Shown in pieces: positions 51,725 to 58,284 of a DNA stretch of 58,284 nt. The DNA comes from Deltaproteobacteria bacterium (GTDB taxonomy: Bacteria; Desulfobacterota; Syntrophia; Syntrophales; Smithellaceae), in assembly GCA_009668925.1 (NCBI GenBank), contig SBEK01000003.1, positions 1 through 58,284 of the forward strand, given 5' to 3'. The notes beneath the pieces were generated by a model. It saw only the letters and a program-made list of their open reading frames with translations. It was not told where the DNA came from and did no database searches. Position 1 is the stretch's first letter, and each line of letters starts with the position of its first letter. Made by a program: the position numbers and the translations under genes.

Positions 51725-53932
51725 CTACCGGAAAATTCTCTTTAAGAACAGCAGAACTTTTTCTTTAACTTCGTCGGATTCACTGCCGCGCAGAATGCCG
51801 TGATGATCGGCGGAAATATGAATGAGCTTTTTATCGGCCGAACGAAGCGGCATGTAGATATCCATGCCGCTTTCCGGATTCACGACCGGATCATCCGACC
51901 CCTGGATCACGAGGACCGGGCAGGTGACGTCGGGAAGCCTCGTCTTGACGTATTTCATCAGCCGCTCCAGTTCGTAGACGCCGCGGACGGGGTTGCGGTT
52001 GTAATTGATTTCCGGGTTTTCCGGAGCATTGGCCACAAATTCTTTTTTGCCCCGCGTGACGCCGAGAGCCGACAGGAATCCGTTCCACAAAACGACCAAC
52101 CGGGAATACTTGGCCTGGGAATCCTGGAGCCGCGCCGGGCCGTTGATCGATATCACACCCTCGATCCGCCCGGGCTTGTTGGCCGCCTGCAAAAGCGCGA
52201 GTCCCGCGCCGGTGGAAAAGCCGACGACGGCGAAAGCCTTCACGGTATTCTTCATGATGATGTAGGCCCGGTTGACGGAGGCATACCAGGCATGCCAGTC
52301 CCACAGCGCAAGATCCTCCGGCGCCGTGCCGTGTCCCCGGAGGCGCGCACCGTAGACGCTGTAGCCGTTTTCATACAGAAAATCCGCCAGCGGTTCGATC
52401 TCCTCGGGCGCGGCCATGTAGCCGTGCACCAGGATCACGCCCCGATTGCGCAGAAGAAGACGTTTGAAGAAAGGCTCGCCGATCCCCCGGGGCTTCGTCA
52501 CACCGGCCATGTAGTGCTGTGAATAATCCTCGTTGAACATCTGCCGGTCCTGCATCAGAAAGCGGTTTCTGATCTTCTGTCTGATGAATGCCGAAGGCTG
52601 GCGCATCAGATGATCAACGCCCTGCGTCACGCGTTTCAGGGGTTCAATTTCATTCGTCAGGACTTCGATGATGTTGTCGCGGCGGATGGTTTGAAACGCA
52701 TAGGTTTTATGAAACCGTTCCTGGTTTTTGATGATCATGCCGTCCTGCCGCGACACGAGGTTTTCGGCGATGACGTCGTTCATGAAATTCTCATATTTTT
52801 CATGAAGGTCGTCGGTGAGCAGGTTGATCTGGTCGGCGGCCAGCGTCTGGTGATACCGCGAAATGCCCGCATGCAGGAGGTGATCAATCGCCAGATAAAT
52901 ACGGTTTTTGAGATCGCTTTCCGAAAAGCTGGTCTTCAGGTATTTCGTGATGATGTAGGACGCCAGATGATCGTGGTTGACCGTCGTCATCTCATAGATC
53001 GCATGCATGTATTCATACATCATCTGCACGTAAATCTTCATGAAGGGCGGGGCGAACTTGAGTTCTCCGGGATTCAGGTATAGTCCGGTATCCGCCAGCA
53101 TCTCCCGAATGCCCTCGCCTCCTTCCAGGTACTTCTTGACGGCAATCGGACTGCCCAGGCTGATGTCGATATCCACGCCGTCCATCAGCATCGCTCCTTC
53201 GACCTCCATCTCCTCCTCGATCCGCTCGGAGACATTGTCGACAAAGCGGTTGACCAGCCGGCTGATGGCGTTGTCCCGGGCGCGCACGGGATAATACGTA
53301 ATATTGACCGGAACGATAAACGTTTCCTTGGCCAGGATCGCCCCCACGTCCGCCGGGTCAAATCCAAAATGTTCGGCAACGCGGCCGATGGCGGCCTGCT
53401 CGTTTTGCGCCTGCAGGAGGCGCAGCTCTTCACGGATGAACTGCGACCGAAGCGCAATGCGCGCCGCGCCCGTATGCGGCGGACGGCGGCCCGTGGCGGT
53501 GTTAATCAGATACTTGCCCTTCTCGATGATCTTCTTGTCCTTGATCATCTGACCTTCCGGAAAAATGATGACCGGATGGCTGTCGGTGAGCAGAGCCCTG
53601 ATTAAAATGGCATCCCGGTTGGGATCGGCCGTGGAGATGCCGCCCGCCCGGTTCATGAATTCACCTACCCTTCCCGTAAAGAAGGACGCATCCGCAAGCG
53701 AAATGGGAAATTTTTTGAAATGCTTCCGGATGATATACGGCATGATGAAGGTTTCGATGCGCGTAAAGTGGTTCGCCACATACAGGACCGGTTGATCCGG
53801 CACATTTTCCAGTCCGTGCAGGCGGACATCCGTTCCGGTCGCCCGAAACATGATGTCCATGGCGACCATGATGCTGCGGATCATCGCATTGGAGACGTTG
53901 GGCGTCAGCGGGCTTTGCTTTTTTGTGTCCAC
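51725..53932 (-). CDS. acyltransferase-alpha/beta hydrolase fusion protein
   Basis: A 735-residue protein with two enzyme domains. Residues 30-250 are a PlsC/PlsB-type glycerolipid acyltransferase: NHFTRIET at 54-61 is the HX4D box with Glu in place of Asp, and FPEGQ is at 124-128. A 200-residue helical middle follows. Residues 500-735 are an alpha/beta hydrolase: VILVHGY oxyanion loop, nucleophile Ser573 in VGFSTGAG, Asp in QGSDDPV and His in SADHHGI. It could add and remove acyl chains on the same lipid. The start is GTG at 53932 with GGAGG seven bases ahead; it overlaps the gdpD end by 28 bases. Confidence 0.85.
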   Translation of the reverse strand: MDTKKQSPLTPNVSNAMIRSIMVAMDIMFRATGTDVRLHGLENVPDQPVLYVANHFTRIETFIMPYIIRKHFKKFPISLADASFFTGRVGEFMNRAGGISTADPNRDAILIRALLTDSHPVIIFPEGQMIKDKKIIEKGKYLINTATGRRPPHTGAARIALRSQFIREELRLLQAQNEQAAIGRVAEHFGFDPADVGAILAKETFIVPVNITYYPVRARDNAISRLVNRFVDNVSERIEEEMEVEGAMLMDGVDIDISLGSPIAVKKYLEGGEGIREMLADTGLYLNPGELKFAPPFMKIYVQMMYEYMHAIYEMTTVNHDHLASYIITKYLKTSFSESDLKNRIYLAIDHLLHAGISRYHQTLAADQINLLTDDLHEKYENFMNDVIAENLVSRQDGMIIKNQERFHKTYAFQTIRRDNIIEVLTNEIEPLKRVTQGVDHLMRQPSAFIRQKIRNRFLMQDRQMFNEDYSQHYMAGVTKPRGIGEPFFKRLLLRNRGVILVHGYMAAPEEIEPLADFLYENGYSVYGARLRGHGTAPEDLALWDWHAWYASVNRAYIIMKNTVKAFAVVGFSTGAGLALLQAANKPGRIEGVISINGPARLQDSQAKYSRLVVLWNGFLSALGVTRGKKEFVANAPENPEINYNRNPVRGVYELERLMKYVKTRLPDVTCPVLVIQGSDDPVVNPESGMDIYMPLRSADKKLIHISADHHGILRGSESDEVKEKVLLFLKRIFR

Positions 53933-54738
53933 CGGAAATCCTCCAGCACGCGTTTCAAAACATCCGGATGATTCGTAAAAATACCGTCGACGCCCAGCGT
54001 GAGCCACCGCGCCATGGCCTTTTCTTCATTGACGGTATAGACGTTGACCGGGATCGCATGCTGCTTAAGGTCGGCGAGCCACACTTTGCTAAGCTCGCGC
54101 CCCGAACAGTTGAAAGCGTCCACGTGCAGCGACGCGACGATTGCGGACGGCAATCGTCGGCCATAGTGCTTCCTCTCATACAAAACGGCAACGGGCGTTT
54201 CCCTGTCGATTGCCTTGAGATGCACAATGGCCAAGGGGTTGAAGCTCGAAAAAACGACATGCCCCCGCATTCCGGCCTGATCGACAATCCGTAGGCATTT
54301 TTCTTCAATCCCTCCGGACACGTTATCCCCCACCGCCTCCGTCTTCACTTCGATGTTGACGGCGATCCTCCCCCGGCAAAGCTGGAGGACCTCGAGAAGC
54401 GTCGGAATCCTTTCCCCCTGAAATTTTTTATCAAACCAGCCGCCGGCGTCCAGTTTTTTGAGCGCGGCCAGCGTATGGTCCGCGATGCGGCCCCGGCCGT
54501 TCGTGCAGCGCGATATCTTTTCATCGTGAAAAACGACGACCTCGCCGTCGGAGGTCAGCTGCACGTCCAGTTCCGCCATGTCCGCGCCGAGGGCCGCCGC
54601 GCCTTCAAAAGAAGCCAGTGTATTTTCCGGATAATACGCCGACGCGCCGCGGTGCGCGATGATCGTGAAACAATCCCCGCCCGCTCCCTCCGGGGCCGGA
54701 GCGGCGCCGTATTTGAATAAATGATAAGCCATGGTCAT
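53905..54738 (-). CDS. glycerophosphodiester phosphodiesterase
   Basis: A 277-residue GDPD-family enzyme, which releases glycerol-3-phosphate from deacylated phospholipids. The catalytic and metal motif is AHRGASAYYPENTLASFEGAAALGADMAELDV, with FHDEKISRCTNG after it; the C-terminus has VYTVNEEKAM and GIFTNHPD. There is no signal peptide, so it is the cytoplasmic (UgpQ-like) type. The ATG at 54738 has GGGAG seven bases ahead. The following gene, an acyltransferase-hydrolase, overlaps its end, so glycerol-3-phosphate release and acyl transfer are produced together. Confidence 0.93.
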   Translation of the reverse strand: MTMAYHLFKYGAAPAPEGAGGDCFTIIAHRGASAYYPENTLASFEGAAALGADMAELDVQLTSDGEVVVFHDEKISRCTNGRGRIADHTLAALKKLDAGGWFDKKFQGERIPTLLEVLQLCRGRIAVNIEVKTEAVGDNVSGGIEEKCLRIVDQAGMRGHVVFSSFNPLAIVHLKAIDRETPVAVLYERKHYGRRLPSAIVASLHVDAFNCSGRELSKVWLADLKQHAIPVNVYTVNEEKAMARWLTLGVDGIFTNHPDVLKRVLEDFRWTQKSKAR

Positions 54739-55185
54739 ATTGGTGCTCCCGGAATCGTGGTCCACACTGCGCAAAATATACGGATCATCCGATCAACCGC
54801 CTCTCAGGAAGCTATGGAGAAAAGATGCTTATCGCCGCCGGGTGGGAGGCAGCACAAAGCGGTGGATGCGACAGCCGGCCGGACACGCGGATGCCGCTGT
54901 TTATTTTTTCCACAATGGCGGCGCCGTCTGGTGATTTCATAAGCCCTCCCGGGCACGCGGTGTGATTTTTTAACATATTTACGTGATCCGGTCTTTAACT
55001 TTTTTGCGGCCGTTCCGACGGGGCCGCGGCATCCACCGCCCTGGCCCGGCAGGCCGTGCCGTCCGCCGGGTATCCGCAAAGAGGCCGGAGGGGCACTTCC
55101 TGCTTTACAAGCCGCCGGGAAAGAGATATTCATGATCAGCCTTTGCCGTGGCAAGGACTCAAAAATCAAAAGGCGGGAGGTCGGC
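54739..55185. other. divergent spacer without recognisable gene
   Basis: A 447-base spacer between gdpD (minus) and the iron-sulfur flavoprotein gene (plus). It must hold promoters for both. A TATATT on the minus strand (54778-54783 region) has no good -35, and the plus side has only an AT-rich patch at about 54970-55000. No RNA gene, repeat or terminator was seen. Confidence 0.4.
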
Positions 55186-55755
55186 ATGAAGATACTGGGT
55201 ATTTTGGGAAGTCCGCGCATCGGCGGCAACAGTGATGTTCTTCTGGGTCAGGCGCTGGCCGGCGCCAAAGAAGCGGGCGCGGCAGTGGAAAGAATCGTCC
55301 TCGACCACAAGCGCATCGCGGGCTGCAAGGACTGCAAAAAATGCAATGAAAACGGTGTCTGCGCCGTGAAGGATGATATGCAGGAAATCCAGGCCAAGAT
55401 CCTGGATGCTGACGCCATCATTCACAGCTGTCCCGTTTACTTCTGGTCCATGACCGGGCAGATGAAAACCTACCTGGACCGCTGGTGCGTGTTCTTCGAC
55501 GCCGAATGGCGCTGGCACAAAATGTACTACCCCAAAATGCGGGGAAAACGCATCGGCCTCATCACGGTCTGCGGCGACCCGAATGTACACACCGCCGATC
55601 CGATCGTGCTGAGTTTCAAGAACACAGCCGAGATGACCAAAATGAACTGGCTCGGAGCCGTCATGGCCGCAGCCGACGCCAAAGGAGAAATCGCCGGCAA
55701 CGAACAAGCCCTGCGCGAAGCGTTTGATCTCGGAAAGAAGGCGGCGACGCCCTGA
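55186..55755 (+). CDS. iron-sulfur flavoprotein (Isf-like), NADPH-dependent FMN reductase family
   Basis: A 189-residue flavodoxin-fold protein. The FMN-binding loop is GSPRIGGNSD (8-17), and CPVYFWSMTGQMKTYLDRW is the second flavin-contact motif. Cys47, Cys50, Cys53 and Cys59 form a compact CX2CX2CX5C group (GCKDCKKCNENGVC) like that holding the [4Fe-4S] cluster of archaeal Isf, which shuttles electrons from ferredoxin and detoxifies oxygen species. GGGAGG lies five bases ahead of the ATG at 55186; an in-frame ATG at 55132 has none. It is a single gene, convergent with the toxin-antitoxin pair. Confidence 0.88.
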   Translation: MKILGILGSPRIGGNSDVLLGQALAGAKEAGAAVERIVLDHKRIAGCKDCKKCNENGVCAVKDDMQEIQAKILDADAIIHSCPVYFWSMTGQMKTYLDRWCVFFDAEWRWHKMYYPKMRGKRIGLITVCGDPNVHTADPIVLSFKNTAEMTKMNWLGAVMAAADAKGEIAGNEQALREAFDLGKKAATP

Positions 55756-55770
55756 TGCCATCTTGGACGG

Positions 55771-56094
55771 TCAGTTCAAAAGCCGGCGCTGAAGCAAATC
55801 CTCAAGGCTGCGGCGCCCGTCCAGTATGCCATGAATGAAAACTTTCTTTCCTGATATCTGGTAAATAACCCGATAGGGTTGGAAATGGATTTCCAGATAC
55901 TCACGGACGTTGATTCTGCCGAGCTCCGGCGGAACATGGCCGCGGTGGGCATTGGACTCAAAGCTTGCGCACGTCTCTTCCAGTTTATTCAATACATAAT
56001 CGGCTTTGTCCACGGAATCATTGCGGGCAATATATTTGTAAATCTCCATTAAGTCGTTTTCGGCATCGGCTATGAAATAAACAGAGTATTTCAT
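55771..56094 (-). CDS. ParE/RelE-family toxin
   Basis: A 107-residue RelE/ParE-superfamily toxin (KYSVYFIADAENDLMEIYKYIARND; core YLEIHFQPYRVIYQISGKKVFIHGILDGRRSLEDLL). The C-terminal GRR and HGILDGRR pattern is nearer ParE (gyrase poison) than YoeB/RelE (ribosome-dependent RNase), but the target is not certain. Its ATG overlaps the antitoxin stop by ATGA. The antitoxin comes first, the standard order. Confidence 0.9.
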   Translation of the reverse strand: MKYSVYFIADAENDLMEIYKYIARNDSVDKADYVLNKLEETCASFESNAHRGHVPPELGRINVREYLEIHFQPYRVIYQISGKKVFIHGILDGRRSLEDLLQRRLLN

Positions 56095-56369
56095 TTCCCG
56101 TCCCGGATGCGTTTCTTCACATCTTCAAAGACTTTTTTCAGGGGTTTCGTGCGCCCTTGCTTTTGATGCTGCGAGCTGATGGCCAGTATTTTCAAAAGCG
56201 CCAGACTTTCCTGCGTCTGTTCAAAAACCCGGATATCCTGCACGATCACTTTGGCCTCGCCGTTTTGCGTAATGATCATGGTCTTCTGATTATCCGACAC
56301 GTCTTTGATGATTTCCGAAGCACGCGCCTTAAAATAGCTGATGGGTTTGATGTCTTCACTGGGCTTCAT
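56091..56369 (-). CDS. Phd/YefM-family antitoxin
   Basis: A 92-residue antitoxin. The N-terminal half is the Phd/YefM DNA-binding fold (ISYFKARASEIIKDVSDNQKTMIITQNGEAKVIVQDI), and the C-terminal half is basic and extended, the toxin-binding part. It should repress its own promoter together with the toxin. The ATG at 56369 has GGAGGAG five bases ahead; the in-frame GTG at 56375 falls inside that site. The pair marks the left border of the AT-rich end of the window. Confidence 0.9.
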   Translation of the reverse strand: MKPSEDIKPISYFKARASEIIKDVSDNQKTMIITQNGEAKVIVQDIRVFEQTQESLALLKILAISSQHQKQGRTKPLKKVFEDVKKRIRDGK

Positions 56370-56587
56370 AATCACTCCTCCGTATGTTGACCTGAATATA
56401 AACCATTAACAGGTCTGATGCAAGGGAATGATTCAGGAACGTCTGCGCTGACGGAGGCGTTCGAACCGTGCAAGAAGCGGCGACGGCCTAGTAATAGGTT
56501 GACGCTATATCTACTTATCTAACGGCGAGCCGATTGTGCTCGTTAAAATACAACCGGTCCAGTGTTGGTCAAGAATAGAATAGCACT

Positions 56588-57322
56588 TCAAATGCTACTT
56601 ACTTTTTTTATGCGGGATAAGTAATCTTCTAATATTAAAATTAACGATTCCGACAAATTGTCAATAAAATCTATCCCTTCTTCCATACTTTGAAATGTAA
56701 TATTTGCATTCAAGATATCAATACCGTGAGCTGCCATGTCTCTTCTATCGCAAAGTTCTTTCAGCTTATCTCGTATGAGCTCTCTGCTTAACAGGTTTAT
56801 GAGTTTTAGCTTATAGACTCGCGAAAATATGTCTTTTAAGCCTATTGAATTAAATAAATCATTTATCCTAGATTCGTTATAATTTGATTTTGATTTCAAG
56901 ATTTCTTCTATGTCACATTTATAATTATTTACTATGTCTGGTTGCGTTACGTCATTTATGATGCACCTAATCGCGTCTTTCATATCTTCGCTACTGATAT
57001 TTTTATTTTCTTTTAAATTCGTCAATTTTAGTATTGCATTTTCAAGATGTAACTTTCTAATCTTCTGAGGTAACTTAGTCCACTCAATAGCGTATGAATT
57101 TATATTTATTTCATCTATAAACCTCAGAATAATTGTCTCAACGGATATCTCAAAATACGCGATCGGCAAAATCGCAGCCGCCGAATAAATGGGTGATACT
57201 ATACGTCTCTCTCGCTCTGAAAAAGTTAAAGATTTTCGTCTCTTTACCTGACGCTTTTGTATAAGCAGCAGTTCTCGCACACCATTTAACCTATCTTTTT
57301 CATTAACACGCGTATTTCTCAT
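56588..57322 (-). CDS. HEPN-domain protein (MAE_28990-like), putative RNase effector
   Basis: A 244-residue, lysine- and isoleucine-rich, all-helical protein. It carries R194-DMAA-H199 (CDRRDMAAHGI), the RX4H motif of HEPN ribonucleases, near the C-terminus. Its layout resembles the MAE_28990/MAE_18760-type HEPN proteins known to sit beside DUF262 genes, which is the case here: its ATG is two bases after the DUF262 stop. In such pairs the HEPN protein is the expected RNA-cutting effector, but activity is unproven. Codon use and base composition are far more AT-rich than elsewhere in the window, a sign of horizontal transfer. Confidence 0.72.
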   Translation of the reverse strand: MRNTRVNEKDRLNGVRELLLIQKRQVKRRKSLTFSERERRIVSPIYSAAAILPIAYFEISVETIILRFIDEININSYAIEWTKLPQKIRKLHLENAILKLTNLKENKNISSEDMKDAIRCIINDVTQPDIVNNYKCDIEEILKSKSNYNESRINDLFNSIGLKDIFSRVYKLKLINLLSRELIRDKLKELCDRRDMAAHGIDILNANITFQSMEEGIDFIDNLSESLILILEDYLSRIKKVSSI

Positions 57323-57324
57323 AC

Positions 57325-58284
57325 TTATGAATACTTCTCAATTAGCGCCTTGATCTTATCTACCCTATAGCTATATCTGGCTGGTGATAAGGTTGAACTA
57401 ACCACTGATTCCATAAAATCTGGATCATCTTTAAATAGTTTTTCATTTGCTTTTATAATATGCGACCGATTTTTTTTGAGAATCTTAGGATCTTTTCCCA
57501 CACACGATAACATTTGCGCATCGTAGACTGCCGCCACAAAACGCTGTGACCATTTGGACGTTTTTTCATTCCATCTTATAAAAGCATAATCGTCAAAGGC
57601 AGCTTCAACAGCCTTTAGTGTTTCTTCAAATAGAGAGCGGAGTTCTTTGAGATACGTTTCTTTGGGATCTTGGTGGCTTCCCATAAAAGAATTGAGGAGC
57701 GCTCTTGAAGGTGGAGTGTTGGGTACATAGTGTATCGCAAGAAATCTTAAGACAAGCTCACAATCTCGCATTTGTTGATAGAGATAAGAACTTTCTGGAT
57801 TATTAATTCTCAATAACTTTCTAAATAGTGGAAGGCTGGAGAGTTCGTGTATCAAATTATTAAGCTTTCCTCTATAAGCATTATTTCTAATTTCCTGGGG
57901 ATTAAGTGTGACCCCTCCTGTGTTAAGCCGTTCAAAGACTTCAAATTTTATATCGGGATTGGATTGCTTTAATAATATAATGCATCTCAGGCTGGGGCGC
58001 ACTGTTAGAATGCTTTGAAGCTCGCTCGGCAATTCGCCGAATATCATTCCATTTAATTCTGCGAATACCTGTAATCCAACCAAAGAAAACTTTTCAGTAA
58101 AATAGTCACTAATAGCAAACAACCTCTGTTTGCCGTCAATAACAGAATATTTACCATATCCAATCTCAGCTAAATAGATTGGCGGTATAGGTACATTAAT
58201 TAGAAATGATTCAATAAGCCGTGACTTTCTTTCCGGACTCCAACGCAACCTTCTTTGATGTTGTGGTTTAAGGTCTATTCTTTT
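57325..58284 (-). CDS. DUF262 (GmrS/ParB-like) protein, 5' end outside the window
   Basis: At least 319 residues; the frame is open to the window edge, so the N-terminus is missing. The visible part begins KPQHQRRLRWSPERKSRLIES, the QR-x-WS region of DUF262, followed by IPPIYLAE and the nucleotide-site motif VIDGKQRLFAI (DGxQR), then FEVFERLNTGG. The ParB/sulfiredoxin-like DUF262 fold is an NTP-using sensor in type IV restriction (GmrS) and other defence proteins; no DUF1524 HNH domain is found, so nuclease action would come from the HEPN partner. It is AT-rich like that gene and translationally close to it. Confidence 0.85.
   Translation of the reverse strand, partial: KRIDLKPQHQRRLRWSPERKSRLIESFLINVPIPPIYLAEIGYGKYSVIDGKQRLFAISDYFTEKFSLVGLQVFAELNGMIFGELPSELQSILTVRPSLRCIILLKQSNPDIKFEVFERLNTGGVTLNPQEIRNNAYRGKLNNLIHELSSLPLFRKLLRINNPESSYLYQQMRDCELVLRFLAIHYVPNTPPSRALLNSFMGSHQDPKETYLKELRSLFEETLKAVEAAFDDYAFIRWNEKTSKWSQRFVAAVYDAQMLSCVGKDPKILKKNRSHIIKANEKLFKDDPDFMESVVSSTLSPARYSYRVDKIKALIEKYS

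Overview
The window looks like a chromosomal segment of an anaerobic or syntrophic deltaproteobacterium (Desulfobacterota, plausibly Syntrophia). This is inferred from gene content, not from a marker phylogeny. Indicators are the hpf-ptsN-hprK-rapZ order, a branched-chain-amino-acid-type ABC transporter beside acyl-CoA enzymes, an ADP-forming acyl-CoA synthetase, a heterodisulfide-reductase-like cysteine-rich protein, a 4-hydroxybutyryl-CoA dehydratase/HpaB-like protein and an iron-sulfur flavoprotein. Most of the window is moderately GC-rich. The last 1.7 kb is clearly AT-rich.

Layout. 0-3.1 kb: hibernation factor and nitrogen-PTS genes (hpf, ptsN, a divergent hprK, rapZ); rpoN would be expected just left of the window. 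3.2-4.5 kb: a membrane-anchored M23 peptidase on the minus strand. 4.6-11 kb: a plus-strand run coaBC, family-4 uracil-DNA glycosylase, nfeD, slipin, a small membrane protein, an MtnX-like phosphatase and an aminotransferase. 11.2-18.7 kb, minus strand: hrpA, a repeat-rich spacer, a MuiA-family protein and an MTA/SAH-deaminase-type amidohydrolase. Then comes tRNA-Leu(UAA) with its own promoter and terminator.

19.1-36.9 kb is the main accessory metabolic block. It holds a PAS-PAS-PAS-LuxR regulator, a complete Liv-type ABC transporter, a CocE/NonD hydrolase, an AMP-forming acyl-CoA synthetase, an enoyl-CoA hydratase, a second Liv-type binding protein, a CaiB-type CoA transferase, a CCG-domain Fe-S protein, an SDR reductase, a Rid protein and, convergent to these, an HpaB/AbfD-like protein. 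Together they suggest uptake of an ester- or amide-linked organic acid, its hydrolysis, CoA activation and a beta-oxidation-like conversion. The substrate cannot be read from the sequence.

37.3-55.8 kb: radC; a one-chain ethanolamine ammonia-lyase (EutB-EutC fusion) with an apparent twin-arginine leader; a small membrane protein behind a sigma-54-like site; ADP-forming acyl-CoA synthetase; an alpha/beta hydrolase with a Cys nucleophile; a patatin/beta-barrel (type Vd) protein; a DUF3300 protein with 105-bp internal repeats; and a minus-strand run gdpD, acyltransferase-hydrolase fusion, uvrC, mntP. An iron-sulfur flavoprotein follows on the plus strand.

55.8-58.3 kb: a Phd/ParE-type toxin-antitoxin pair, then an AT-rich two-gene operon (DUF262 protein cut by the window edge, plus a HEPN protein with an RX4H motif). 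This is the best candidate for a poorly described defence system. No CRISPR array, rRNA, transposase or integrase was seen.
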